NCBI RefSeq assembly: GCF_004124235.1
Contig: NZ_CP032487.1
Location: 1,798,001 to 1,862,000 of the forward strand
Source of the DNA: Yersinia hibernica
Lineage (GTDB): Bacteria; Pseudomonadota; Gammaproteobacteria; Enterobacterales; Enterobacteriaceae
DNA: 64,000 bases
Direction of reading: 5' to 3'
The notes below the pieces were generated by a model. The model saw only the letters and a program-made list of their open reading frames with translations. It was not told the DNA's origin and ran no database searches. Position 1 is the first letter of the stretch, and each line of letters opens with the position of its first letter. A program made the translations under genes and the position numbers. Below are positions 1 through 8,785 of this stretch, in pieces.

Positions 1-1
1 A

Positions 2-568
2 GGTAACATGCCGGTTCGTTGGCAGGGGCCGAAAGCCTCTTATCACGGCAATGTGGACAAACCACCGGTAGTTTGTGAAAGCAATGCTGAGCGAACTAAA
101 GATATTCCAACCTTGGCGGTCATGACTGAAAAGGCTATTGACCTCCTGAAAACCAATAAAAATGGTTTCTTCTTGCAAGTTGAAGGAGCCTCTATTGATA
201 AACAAGATCACGCCGCCAATCCTTGTGGCCAGTTTGGCGAGACCGTTGACTTAGACGAAGCGGTGCAAAAAGCATTGGAATTTGCCCGTGCGGATGGCAA
301 TACACTGGTCATCGTGACTGCGGATCATGCGCATTCCAGCCAAATAATTGAAGCGGATGCCAAAGCGCCGGGGTTAACCCAAGCATTGACCACCAAAGAT
401 GGCGCGGTGATGGCTATTAGCTACGGCAATTCTGAAGATGACTCTCAAGGGCATACCGGTACGCAATTACGTATCGCGGCTTATGGCCCACATGCAGCAA
501 ATGTTGTTGGTCTAACTGACCAAACTGACCTGTTCTTTACCCTGCGTGATGCCATGGCCATTAAATAA
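2..568 (+). CDS. phoA: Alkaline phosphatase, C-terminal part (left edge cuts the gene)
   Basis: Periplasmic Zn/Mg alkaline phosphatase that releases phosphate from phosphomonoesters. Only about 188 C-terminal residues are in the window; the frame is open to the left edge, so the ATG at 8 is internal. The stretch [20 protein letters not shown] holds the metal-ligand Asp and His that correspond to E. coli D327/H331. VTADHAHSS holds the D369/H370 equivalents, and EDSQGHTG supplies the third His (H412 equivalent). The end ([11 protein letters not shown]) also aligns with the E. coli C-terminus. Identity is very secure. A hairpin terminator follows. Promoter and signal peptide lie outside the window, so Pho regulation cannot be judged. 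Confidence 0.97.
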   Translation, partial: GNMPVRWQGPKASYHGNVDKPPVVCESNAERTKDIPTLAVMTEKAIDLLKTNKNGFFLQVEGASIDKQDHAANPCGQFGETVDLDEAVQKALEFARADGNTLVIVTADHAHSSQIIEADAKAPGLTQALTTKDGAVMAISYGNSEDDSQGHTGTQLRIAAYGPHAANVVGLTDQTDLFFTLRDAMAIK

Positions 569-590
569 ATCCCCTCTGTCTTATCGAATG

Positions 591-618
591 TCCCGGTGCA
601 GTAATGACCGGGATTTTT
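591..618 (+). terminator. Intrinsic terminator of phoA
   Basis: A seven-pair stem (TCCCGGT / ACCGGGA) with a nine-base loop is followed directly by five Ts, 22 bases after the phoA stop codon. Confidence 0.85.
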
Positions 619-689
619 CATTTCTGCTATTTGTTCATCTGCAAATATTCTCGATTTATATCATGAATGCTTACCAATTGTTATAATAA

Positions 690-803
690 TAACATTTTAG
701 TGATTGCACTTAAGGCTTAAAACCTCTATTTCGCATTTTCATTGGTGCGATCATTGTCACATACATAACATTCTCGCCCTGATAATGTTATTGAAATAAC
801 ATT
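690..803. promoter_or_regulatory. Cluster of TAACATT half-sites, probable repressor operators for deoKPX
   Basis: The heptamer TAACATT occurs directly at 690-696, 766-772 and 797-803 and inverted at 784-790. The pair 766-772/784-790 forms a dyad with an 11-base centre covering the proposed -10 box, so a bound repressor would block transcription. The TAACA core also appears in the E. coli DeoR operator half-site. The Salmonella deoxyribose operon is controlled by the DeoR-family protein DeoQ, but no deoQ is present in this window. Confidence 0.5.
746..761 (+). promoter_or_regulatory. CRP-cAMP site upstream of deoK
   Basis: TGCGA-N6-TCACA matches the CRP consensus TGTGA-N6-TCACA at nine of ten positions. 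The site is centred near 753.5. A GATAAT -10 candidate lies at 781-786, which would put the start near 793 and the CRP centre about 40 bases upstream. That is the spacing of a class II CRP-activated promoter without a good -35 box. This fits a catabolic sugar operon. Seen: the motif and the spacing. Inferred: its use. Confidence 0.7.
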
Positions 804-834
804 GAAAAATAAAAATAGCATAGAGGGATGGACA

Positions 835-1764
835 ATGGATATTGCAGTCATTGGCTCGAACATGGTTGACTTGATTACCTATATTGATGAAATGCCGCAA
901 GTGGGGGAAACCTTAGAAGCACCTGATTTTGAAATCGGATGCGGTGGTAAAGGCGCTAACCAGGCGGTCGCGGCTGCTCGATTAGGGGCCAATGTGATGA
1001 TGATTACCCGCGTAGGTGACGATCTTTTTGCAGAAAATACGATAAGAAACCTACAACAAGCGGGGGTTGATACTCAGTATGTTAAAGCGGTTGTCGGGGC
1101 CTCCAGTGGTGTAGCACCGATTTTTGTCGATAAATCGTCACAAAATCGCATTCTGATTATTAAAGGGGCCAACAATCATCTATTACCAGCAGATGTCGCC
1201 GCGGCGGCTGATGCTTTAAAACATTGCCAACTGATTATCCTACAACTTGAAATCCCACTGGAAACTGTCTACGCCGCAATTGATTTTGCCCGACAAAACA
1301 ATATCAAAGTTATTTTAAATCCCGCACCCGCTGCCAAAGCATTAGATATTGGTTACGCCTGCCAATGTGAATTTTTTATGCCGAACGAAACGGAATTGGC
1401 TATTTTGACCGGGATGCCGGTGGACAGCCTGGATAATATCTATCGGGCAGGGCGCAGTTTATTAGATAAAGGCCTGCATAATTTAATTATTACATTAGGA
1501 CACCGTGGTTCGTTATGGATGCACGGCGAAGAAATACATCATGTGCCGCCAGTGAGTGTCCATGCCATTGATACCAGTGGGGCAGGCGATGCTTTCATCG
1601 GGTGCTTCGCTCATGAGTATGTCCAGCATGGAAATATATTAAAAGCCATGGAAATGGCCTCTGCTTTTGCTGCATACAGTGTCACCGGCAAAGGAACGCA
1701 ACGTTCTTACCCTGACGCGTCGCAATTTATTGATTTTTTAAAAACCCTACACCAAGGAAAATAA
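835..1764 (+). CDS. deoK: Deoxyribokinase (PfkB/ribokinase family)
   Basis: Predicted to phosphorylate 2-deoxyribose to deoxyribose 5-phosphate in the cytoplasm. The 309-residue protein opens MDIAVIGSNMVDLITYIDEM. It has the ribokinase substrate-site GCGGKGANQAVAAARLG near residues 36-52 and the catalytic DTSGAGDAF motif near residue 250. Start: an in-frame TTG at 802 exists, but ATG 835 follows a TAGAGGG Shine-Dalgarno and begins exactly at the conserved N-terminus. The gene order kinase, FucP-like permease, DUF4432 epimerase is that of Salmonella deoKPX, which separates it from a plain ribokinase. Stop and next ATG are one base apart. Expression is probably CRP-activated and repressed through the TAACATT sites. 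Confidence 0.87.
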   Translation: MDIAVIGSNMVDLITYIDEMPQVGETLEAPDFEIGCGGKGANQAVAAARLGANVMMITRVGDDLFAENTIRNLQQAGVDTQYVKAVVGASSGVAPIFVDKSSQNRILIIKGANNHLLPADVAAAADALKHCQLIILQLEIPLETVYAAIDFARQNNIKVILNPAPAAKALDIGYACQCEFFMPNETELAILTGMPVDSLDNIYRAGRSLLDKGLHNLIITLGHRGSLWMHGEEIHHVPPVSVHAIDTSGAGDAFIGCFAHEYVQHGNILKAMEMASAFAAYSVTGKGTQRSYPDASQFIDFLKTLHQGK

Positions 1765-1765
1765 A

Positions 1766-3097
1766 ATGCGCCTTAATACCGTTCAACTGCCCGATGGCTA
1801 TTTAAATAAAACACCCTTATTTCAGTTTATTTTGCTTTCCTGCTTATTCCCACTTTGGGGATGCGCAGCCAGTCTGAATGATATTTTAATTACTCAATTT
1901 AAGAGTGTTTTTGCATTGAGTGATTTTGCCAGTGCACTGGTACAAAGCGCCTTTTATGGTGGCTATTTCCTGATAGCTATCCCGGCCTCATTAGTGATTA
2001 AAAAAAGTAGTTATAAAGTTGCTATATTAATCGGGTTAACACTTTATATTGTCGGCTGTACCTTGTTCTATCCGGCATCACATATGGCTACCTACACCAT
2101 GTTTCTGGCGGCTATTTTTGCCATTGCCATTGGTCTAAGTTTCCTTGAAACTGCGGCGAACACCTACAGTTCCATGATTGGTCATAAAGACTATGCCACA
2201 TTACGGCTTAATATCAGCCAGACGTTTTATCCCATCGGTGCATTAATGGGAATTGTATTAGGGAAATATCTGGTATTTCAGGAAGGGGACAGTTTAGAGA
2301 ATCAGATGGCATCCATGACGCCAGAACAGGTTCATGAATTCCGTCTTAGTATGCTAGAACACACCTTAGAACCTTATAAATACCTTATTTTCGTGTTATT
2401 ACTGGTGATGCTGCTCTTTATTATAACTCGCTACCCACATTGTAAACCGCAAGATGATAGCAATAAGAAAGTGGCGCAACCCTCATTAAAAGAAACACTG
2501 AAATACCTGGCAGGAAATAGCCGTTTTAAAAAAGGAATTGTGGCTCAGTTCCTTTATGTCGGTATGCAAGTCGCGGTATGGTCATTTACTATTCGCTTGG
2601 CATTGAACTTGGGAGCATCCAATGAGCGAGACGCTTCAAACTTTATGATCTATAGCTTTATTTGCTTCTTTATTGGTAAGTTTGTGGCCAATTTCTTGAT
2701 GACCCGCTTTAAAGCAGAGAAAGTATTAATTGCTTATTCTATCTTAGGGGCATTAACCCTGCTCTATGTGGTATGTGTTCCTAACTTTACCGCAGTTTAT
2801 GCAGCGGTATTTGTCAGCGTTTTATTCGGGCCTTGCTGGGCGACTATTTATGCCGGCACACTGGATACTGTGGACAATAAATATACTGAAGTCGCTGGGG
2901 CTATTATTGTTATGTCAATCGTTGGTGCCGCCGTCGTGCCAGCATTGCAAGGCTTTGTCTCTGACCACTTAGGTTCAATGCAACATGCCTTCATGGTGTC
3001 ATTATTGTGCTTCGTCTATGTTGGTTTCTATTTTTGGGGTGAACTGCGCAATAAACAGCGGGTCAATGCGGCAACATTGGCAAATAATGAATCCTAA
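1766..3097 (+). CDS. deoP: Deoxyribose permease, FucP-like MFS symporter
   Basis: A 443-residue inner-membrane sugar:proton symporter of the fucose permease group, expected to import deoxyribose. About twelve hydrophobic segments are visible, beginning at residues 19-40 (FILLSCLFPLWGCAASLNDI). A family-typical stretch FLETAANTYSSMIG lies near residue 127, and a hydrophilic loop near residues 220-245 separates the halves. It starts one base after the deoK stop with AAGGAAAA as ribosome site, so the two are co-transcribed. DeoP is chosen over FucP because of the flanking kinase and epimerase genes. Confidence 0.85.
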   Translation: MRLNTVQLPDGYLNKTPLFQFILLSCLFPLWGCAASLNDILITQFKSVFALSDFASALVQSAFYGGYFLIAIPASLVIKKSSYKVAILIGLTLYIVGCTLFYPASHMATYTMFLAAIFAIAIGLSFLETAANTYSSMIGHKDYATLRLNISQTFYPIGALMGIVLGKYLVFQEGDSLENQMASMTPEQVHEFRLSMLEHTLEPYKYLIFVLLLVMLLFIITRYPHCKPQDDSNKKVAQPSLKETLKYLAGNSRFKKGIVAQFLYVGMQVAVWSFTIRLALNLGASNERDASNFMIYSFICFFIGKFVANFLMTRFKAEKVLIAYSILGALTLLYVVCVPNFTAVYAAVFVSVLFGPCWATIYAGTLDTVDNKYTEVAGAIIVMSIVGAAVVPALQGFVSDHLGSMQHAFMVSLLCFVYVGFYFWGELRNKQRVNAATLANNES

Positions 3098-3118
3098 CGA
3101 AACGGGGAGTAACCATAA

Positions 3119-4132
3119 ATGACTGCCAAAATAGCGCTGTTCCGTGAACAATTCAGTCGTCATGAACAGGAAATTTATCACAGCGATAATTTTACTGTCA
3201 CCAGTTTTAAATATGCTTCAGGTATTGAAGCATTAAAAATGACTAACTCCCGCGGTTATATCACTGTCTTGCCTTATTATGGTCAGATGATTTGGGATGC
3301 AGAATTTGATGGTCATAATTTGAAGATGGATAACATGTTTTCTCAGCCTAAACGCGGAGAAAATATTGTTGATACCTACGGTTGTTTTGCTTTCCATTCA
3401 GGTTTGCTGCGTAACGGTTGCCCATCACCTGAAGATGACCATGTATTGCATGGTGAAATGCCTTGCGCCGAAATAGATCAGGCCTGGTTACTTATTGAGG
3501 GTGAACAGCTAGCACTGACGGGCAGTGTGGAATATGTGAAAGGGTTTGGTGACCATTATTGTGCTCAGCCATTAGTCAGACTAACGGCAGGCAGTGCGCA
3601 ATTCGATATTGAAATGAAGGTCACAAATTTAGCCAGCACTGCCATGCCTCTGCAATATATGTGTCATATGAATTACGCTTATATTCCCGGGGCCACTTTC
3701 CGTCAAAACTTGCCGGGTTCAGCTCTAAAATTACGTGAGACAGTACCTGCGCATGTTCATCCAACGCCGCAATGGTTGCAGTATAACCAGCAATTACGCG
3801 AGCGTCCGGCGGGGCTAACAGATTTAAATGAACCGGAGTTTTATGATCCTGAGATAGTTTTCTTTGCAGATGATCTGTCGCAATATGTTGATAAAGCAGA
3901 GTTCTTTATGTTGTCGCCGGCTGGGCATCGCTTTGTGACGCGGTTTTCAACTGAGCAGTTTAATTATGGTACTCGCTGGATACTTTATAATGGTGATCAG
4001 AAAGTGGCTGCATTTATTTTACCAGCCACCTGTCGCCCTGAAGGATATTTAGCTGCAAAAGAAAAGGGCACATTACTGATGTTACCGGCAGGAGAAAGTC
4101 GCCATTTTAGTGTTACCACCGGGGTAGTCTAA
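3119..4132 (+). CDS. deoX: DeoX-like DUF4432/aldose 1-epimerase-family protein
   Basis: A 337-residue cytoplasmic protein of the galactose-mutarotase-like fold (DUF4432), the third gene of the deoxyribose operon. It probably interconverts sugar anomers before phosphorylation; the exact reaction of DeoX is less well established than that of DeoK and DeoP. Visible features are HSGLLRNGCPSPEDDHVLHGE (about residues 91-111), with conserved His and acidic residues as in the family, and the central PLQYMCHMNYAY. Length equals that of the Salmonella protein. A GGGGAG ribosome site precedes the ATG, 21 bases after deoP. A strong GC stem follows the gene. Confidence 0.83.
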   Translation: MTAKIALFREQFSRHEQEIYHSDNFTVTSFKYASGIEALKMTNSRGYITVLPYYGQMIWDAEFDGHNLKMDNMFSQPKRGENIVDTYGCFAFHSGLLRNGCPSPEDDHVLHGEMPCAEIDQAWLLIEGEQLALTGSVEYVKGFGDHYCAQPLVRLTAGSAQFDIEMKVTNLASTAMPLQYMCHMNYAYIPGATFRQNLPGSALKLRETVPAHVHPTPQWLQYNQQLRERPAGLTDLNEPEFYDPEIVFFADDLSQYVDKAEFFMLSPAGHRFVTRFSTEQFNYGTRWILYNGDQKVAAFILPATCRPEGYLAAKEKGTLLMLPAGESRHFSVTTGVV

Positions 4133-4153
4133 TCAGTTGTTTGCTTTATTATC

Positions 4154-4171
4154 GCGGGCAAGGATGCCCGC
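4154..4171. terminator. GC-rich hairpin between convergent genes
   Basis: GCGGGCA-AGGA-TGCCCGC forms a perfect seven-pair stem with a four-base loop, between deoX (+) and the oxygenase gene (-). There is no T run on either side, so termination would be imperfect or Rho-assisted; the position is what suggests the function. Confidence 0.45.
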
Positions 4172-4193
4172 ACTTTAGCAATTAAATTAGCAA

Positions 4194-4973
4194 CTAAATA
4201 CGGCCATAAAACGTCATTCGAGCCGTTTCAGATAATGAGATATCAGGCTGCGCATTATAAGCCAGTACCACCAGCATCCGGGTGATATCACCTTGTGTTG
4301 GCGTGACTCGGTGAATGGCATTCCTGCCACGAAATAGCACCAAATCCCCCGGTTCAATACCTAACGTTTTAGGCGTAATTTGCTGGTCTAATAGTTTTTC
4401 TACCTCGGTATAATTCATCTCTCCGTTATCGGCATCCCTCATCTCTTCAATGTATTCAAAAACGCCACCCGCCAAGGGTTTCTGTACCAATAAGGTGATG
4501 GCAAATGACGAGTTATCAAAATGCCAGCCTAACTCTTGGCCCTGACTGGCATAGTGCAAATTGATGGAAGACAAGGTGTCAGCATATGGATAGAGCTTTT
4601 TTTCACCTAAAACAGCACACAGAAAATCTTGAAAATCGGTGGCGTTATACAGTGTCCGCAGTATCGAATGCGGCGGGATATCTTCATCGGTAATACAGCC
4701 TTTTGATGAAGTGACCAACCGATTCCGAGGATGGTCAACAGCAAATTGCGTATCCGTTTTGGCCAGATATACATTGTGCTGATTGGCGGCATAGTAAGCC
4801 AGATGTTGATGATCTAACCCCTCGCGCTTAATACTGTTCAGTGCCGGCGGCAAGATGAAATCAGATAAAACCAACGCCCCGTATGTTGCTAAGGTACTCT
4901 TGCTTTGTGCAATAAATGTCGCATCGTTGATAGGATTGGTGGCCATGTTAATTATTTCAGCGAGTTTCTGCAT
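4194..4973 (-). CDS. 2-oxoglutarate/Fe(II)-dependent oxygenase, substrate unknown
   Basis: A 259-residue cytoplasmic non-haem iron oxygenase. The iron triad is visible as H151-F-D153 (GWHFDNSSFA) and H221 (AIHRV), and R232 is placed to bind 2-oxoglutarate. The core continues with AGGVFEYI and PGDLVLFRGRNA. Related proteins include free amino-acid hydroxylases and halogenases of the BesD type. Halogenases replace the Asp by Gly, so the Asp here predicts hydroxylation. Start: the longest ORF begins with TTG at 4985; ATG 4973 after GGGGA is preferred. It is divergent from a LysR gene 148 bases away, which probably controls it. Confidence 0.75.
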   Translation of the reverse strand: MQKLAEIINMATNPINDATFIAQSKSTLATYGALVLSDFILPPALNSIKREGLDHQHLAYYAANQHNVYLAKTDTQFAVDHPRNRLVTSSKGCITDEDIPPHSILRTLYNATDFQDFLCAVLGEKKLYPYADTLSSINLHYASQGQELGWHFDNSSFAITLLVQKPLAGGVFEYIEEMRDADNGEMNYTEVEKLLDQQITPKTLGIEPGDLVLFRGRNAIHRVTPTQGDITRMLVVLAYNAQPDISLSETARMTFYGRI

Positions 4974-5121
4974 ATTTCCCCACAATCATGCTAAATGTTA
5001 CTTGGTTTCCACATTCAACTGTATAGGATAATTTGTAGCTGAAATAACAATAAAACGTTACTGATAGGTTAAGTTTGGCTATCGATATCACCATCATGCG
5101 CCATGGGAAAGAGGTCGGATA

Positions 5122-6024
5122 ATGAATAATCTCGCCACAGTTCGCTTGCCAAAATTAACCGCTATATTAGCCTTTGAAACCGCCGCAAATACTGGCAGCC
5201 TGGCCAGTGCAGCGATACGTTTGTCATTAACTCCAGCGGCGGTAAGCCAACAAATTCGCCAACTAGAACAGCATTTAGGCATTCAACTCTTTGCTCGTTC
5301 CAAGACAGGTGTTGAACTGACTCCGCAAGGCAGTGCTTATTTGGCTTATGTACAACAAGCCTTTGAAACATTGCGTATGGCGCAGCAAGGTATTGCGCGG
5401 GATAAAGGCGACTTATCCCTGAATATATTCGCATTGCCGGCGTTGGCCAGCCGCTGGCTTAATCCCCATCTCAACCAGTGGTTATTACACTACCCAGATG
5501 TCGATATCCATATTCACGCCACACATTCCGCGGTAGATTTCAATCGTTGCGCCGCCGATTTTTATCTGGCTTTTGGTCATGAGCATTACCCGCAACAAGA
5601 GCAAGAGATTTTATTTCAAGATTGGGTTTTTCCTGTTGCCAGCCCCAAATTATTAACAGCTCCTTGGTTGGAGAGTCAGCACCAGATTGATTATCCGATG
5701 ATCCATGTCGATTGGGGTAAAGAAGGGCAGTTTTTACCGGATTGGCATGAATGGCTTTTGTCAGCACAATGGGGCGCGAGTGTGCCTAACCGGGGGCCAA
5801 TTTATAATCTAACGTCAATGGCAATTGACTCAGCAATAGCAGGCAATGGCATTTTACTGGGGCAACAACATTTGATTAAGAAAGAAATAGCCGAAGGAAG
5901 TTTAATTCCATTATCTGAGCACAAATTGCCGGTGACTAAACCTTATTATTTAATTTATCCCAAACGCACACTGGACAAACCAAAGGCGAGGGAGTTTATC
6001 CAGTGGTTGCATAGTCTTTGCTAG
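5122..6024 (+). CDS. LysR-family regulator, GcvA-like
   Basis: A 300-residue transcription regulator. The N-terminal winged helix-turn-helix spans about residues 9-68 (ASAAIRLSLTPAAVSQQIRQ is the HTH). A periplasmic-binding-protein-like effector domain follows, with the GcvA-type signature LPALASRWLNPHL. A GAGG ribosome site precedes the ATG. The gene is divergent from the 2-oxoglutarate oxygenase gene, the classic arrangement for a LysR regulator and its target. The effector is unknown. Confidence 0.85.
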   Translation: MNNLATVRLPKLTAILAFETAANTGSLASAAIRLSLTPAAVSQQIRQLEQHLGIQLFARSKTGVELTPQGSAYLAYVQQAFETLRMAQQGIARDKGDLSLNIFALPALASRWLNPHLNQWLLHYPDVDIHIHATHSAVDFNRCAADFYLAFGHEHYPQQEQEILFQDWVFPVASPKLLTAPWLESQHQIDYPMIHVDWGKEGQFLPDWHEWLLSAQWGASVPNRGPIYNLTSMAIDSAIAGNGILLGQQHLIKKEIAEGSLIPLSEHKLPVTKPYYLIYPKRTLDKPKAREFIQWLHSLC

Positions 6025-6124
6025 CTGAATGCATAATGAACTGGCATAATTGATTTACTGAGTGTTTTAGTACGCCATTCTGCCGAATGGGCCGTTATTA
6101 AAATAAAATTCTGACTTATTATTT

Positions 6125-6160
6125 AACCTATAAATTGGACTTAAGTGCAATTTATAGGTT
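6125..6160. repeat. 36-bp near-perfect palindrome
   Basis: A 13-base arm (AACCTATAAATTG) at 6125-6137 is repeated exactly inverted at 6148-6160. The ten bases between contain a further 8-base palindrome, ACTTAAGT, flanked by a single G/G mismatch. It lies about 100 bases after the LysR gene and 125 before the TerB gene. The following sequence has Ts but not an uninterrupted run. It could be an A+T-rich terminator of the LysR gene or an operator for the TerB gene. Confidence 0.7.
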
Positions 6161-6285
6161 TCGTCTGTGGTTTTTACTGTGTTTTATTTGTGTGAGAAGT
6201 CCTGTTAAGAAGCATTATTTATTAAAAATTGCCATTAAAGGCAGAATAAAAATTATTATTTTAAGATAGGGGCATATAAACCATC

Positions 6286-8664
6286 GTGGCTAAGAGAAAA
6301 TCTACTGGTACCGGCTGGGTTATCCTACTGATTGTGGTTTTAGGGCTCATTAGTGGTATCCCAAGAGAAGTGTGGATTGCACTGAGTGCGGCTATCTTAT
6401 GCCTGTATTTTGTCTGGCAAAACCTTAAGGGCACCAAAAGGCATCTGGGCACGGCGATGAATACTGATATGCAAAAAGCCTCGGCGGTGCCTGACCTGGG
6501 GGATTACCAAGTTGCGCCGTCTCAGTTGGAATTAGAACCCGCGACGGTACCTGATGAATTGGTGAAAGAATCCCCGGTCAATGAAGCCAAAAAATCTAAA
6601 GTAAAACAACCAGATGTATCACGTGGGTCGCTAGCTCGTGCCTCTTGGCTTCGTCCTGGTGAATTGGCGGTGGTCGCCGGTATAAACTTACCTGATGGTA
6701 TGGTTTACATTGGTAATAAATATAAAAGCAATCGTACCGGTGCCGAGCCCGCATTTATTAATCCCTCCATGGATGTGGCATCCGAAGAAATAGATATCTC
6801 ATTACCCCTGATTGAATATGCGCCGGATTACTCAACTTGCTCACCGGAGGCGAGGCGGGCATATTTGCAGTGGTTATCGGAAGGCCGCAAGTCGCCAACC
6901 GCAGATATTGGTTATGTTTTCTTATTTTTCTATGGTTTAGAGCATCGAGTGCTCATTGATGCCGCGATAGATCCTATCGCTAAAAAAGAACTCCATATTA
7001 TTGAATCTGAAATTAATCGCCTGCTAAATATTTACGGAAGAAATAACGCATTCAATCATTATGCGCAGAATCTATTGGTTTATATCACTAGAGTGAATAT
7101 AGATGAGAAACTCTATCTTTCTGCGCCACCTGAAATCCGCGAGGCCTCAACTGAACTGCCGCTGGCGCTCTTGGTTGGATTGGGGCAATTAGCGCTTGAC
7201 CAGAAACCCTTACCGGCAGCTTGGGCACTGGCTTGGGGAGAGGCAGACCCGGCTATCAACCAAAATATCTCAATGGCACATTGTGCTGATATTTTTTCCA
7301 CCTTGTTCTGCCAACGCTATCAACAACAATATGGCGATGGATTTTTATTACCGGTTAATAAAACCAAACTACAAATATTCTATCGCCCAGCCTCTGCGGG
7401 CTTAATGGGACAAGAGTTTTTCCAACAAATTGCGGATCTGCCAAATGTCGCGGTGTGTAAAGCGCATCGAGATAAACTGCGAGCAATATTTGCCGCATGT
7501 CAGCAGGATCTTGATATTTATAACCGTTTTGCCAGTGTTAATCCGAAGAAAAAAATGTCGCTCGAAGGCCAGTTATTAATGCCGATGGCATTGTGGTCTG
7601 CGGCATTAACCACCGAATTAGCAAATATCAAGGCCAGAGTAGGCTATGGTTTATTGATGGTCACTTTGGGCGAGCTTTTTGTGCAACTCGGCGCGGCCTG
7701 TGGTACTAAGCCATTAGAGCGTTTATCGCGCAGCCATGTGATGGCATTGACCTATGCATTAGCCGCTTTGCAAGTGGGTATTGAGCCTGATGTCAGAGCC
7801 GATAATCGCACTCCCGTTTTGCAAGATACAGTGGCACTTTTTCCTATCGAATCGCTGGTTGCTGAGTCAGCAACCTTTGATACTTACCGCGTCACGATGC
7901 TAACGGTCGAACTGGCTTGTGCGGCGGTCATGTTTGATGGGCGTATTGGTGAGCCTGAATCTATAATATTGACCAGGCATATTGATGCATGGGGTTTTCT
8001 TAGCCCCGGCCAACGTATGCGCTTAAAAGCTTATTTGCAGCCGGGCATACGAAAAAACAATACATTATTGGCCCTGAAGAATAATTTGGAGCCGCTCTCG
8101 CTAGAACATCGCCGTGTTATTGCGCGCTTCCTGGCGCACCTGATTCAAGTCGAAGGGACAATCACACCACCAGAAGTGAAGTTTCTCGAGCGTGTATACC
8201 AACGTTTTGCACTGGACAGTAAATGGGTTTATACCGACCTTGATAGCCGAGCAACCCCCATGACATTGAGTTTACCGTCAGCGGCGGTTGAGGCGGTGAC
8301 TGATGCCGACCGCGTCAATTTGCTGAAAAAGGAAAGTCAGGAGCTGGCCAAATTACTGGAGGGCCTGTTTGTTACTGATACAGTTAAAGCTGACAGTGCG
8401 CCAGAGCTGAACCCGCAATCGATGGCAGCAATCACCGCTGATTTGCCTGAAACAACGGTTACCTTCTTGAAATTATTGATGTCACGGGATGCATGGGAAC
8501 GCGAAAAATTGCAGGATATCGCCGCTGATATGGAGATAAAGCTTGATGACACGTTGATTGAGATTAACCGAAAAGTATTAGCCGCGTTTGATAACCCGCT
8601 TATCACCGGTGACAGTGATTTGGTGATAAACCGCGAAATATCCACCGCACTATTAATGGTGTAA
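6286..8664 (+). CDS. Membrane-anchored TerB-domain protein (TerB_N, TerB, TerB_C)
   Basis: A 792-residue protein. Two hydrophobic segments near residues 9-43 anchor it in the inner membrane. A linker with charged residues follows, then a TerB_N-like domain from about residue 115 (ASWLRPGELAVVAGINL, then SPEARRAYLQWLSEGRKSP and GYVFLFFYGLEHR). A TerB-like helical domain lies near residues 540-610 (ELACAAVMFDGRIGEPES), and a TerB_C-like region closes the protein. TerB-family proteins are linked to tellurite resistance and to proposed membrane stress or defence complexes. No other ter genes are nearby, so its role is open. It starts with GTG; the nearest GGGG is 15 bases upstream, so the start is uncertain. 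Confidence 0.75.
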   Translation: MAKRKSTGTGWVILLIVVLGLISGIPREVWIALSAAILCLYFVWQNLKGTKRHLGTAMNTDMQKASAVPDLGDYQVAPSQLELEPATVPDELVKESPVNEAKKSKVKQPDVSRGSLARASWLRPGELAVVAGINLPDGMVYIGNKYKSNRTGAEPAFINPSMDVASEEIDISLPLIEYAPDYSTCSPEARRAYLQWLSEGRKSPTADIGYVFLFFYGLEHRVLIDAAIDPIAKKELHIIESEINRLLNIYGRNNAFNHYAQNLLVYITRVNIDEKLYLSAPPEIREASTELPLALLVGLGQLALDQKPLPAAWALAWGEADPAINQNISMAHCADIFSTLFCQRYQQQYGDGFLLPVNKTKLQIFYRPASAGLMGQEFFQQIADLPNVAVCKAHRDKLRAIFAACQQDLDIYNRFASVNPKKKMSLEGQLLMPMALWSAALTTELANIKARVGYGLLMVTLGELFVQLGAACGTKPLERLSRSHVMALTYALAALQVGIEPDVRADNRTPVLQDTVALFPIESLVAESATFDTYRVTMLTVELACAAVMFDGRIGEPESIILTRHIDAWGFLSPGQRMRLKAYLQPGIRKNNTLLALKNNLEPLSLEHRRVIARFLAHLIQVEGTITPPEVKFLERVYQRFALDSKWVYTDLDSRATPMTLSLPSAAVEAVTDADRVNLLKKESQELAKLLEGLFVTDTVKADSAPELNPQSMAAITADLPETTVTFLKLLMSRDAWEREKLQDIAADMEIKLDDTLIEINRKVLAAFDNPLITGDSDLVINREISTALLMV

Positions 8665-8705
8665 CGGCAATTAATGGTGTAACGGCGATTAATAGTGTAA
8701 CGGCC
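8652..8705 (+). repeat. Three 18-bp tandem repeats spanning the stop codon of the TerB gene
   Basis: The unit ATTAATGGTGTAACGGCA (8652-8669) recurs at 8670-8687 and, with one internal change, at 8688-8705; only the last base varies otherwise. Each unit is exactly six codons, and each carries an in-frame TAA. The TerB gene stops in the first copy. Confidence 0.9.
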
Positions 8706-8785
8706 ATGAAAAAGTAGCTTGGCTTGAGCTGAGTCACAATTATCGCTACCATAACGCGCCTAATAATGTCTAAGAGATGAGCGTA

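Noticed and set aside
1766..3097. fucP (fucose permease) as the name of the MFS gene
   Set aside because: The flanking kinase and epimerase genes are those of the deoxyribose operon; no fucose isomerase, kinase or aldolase genes are present.
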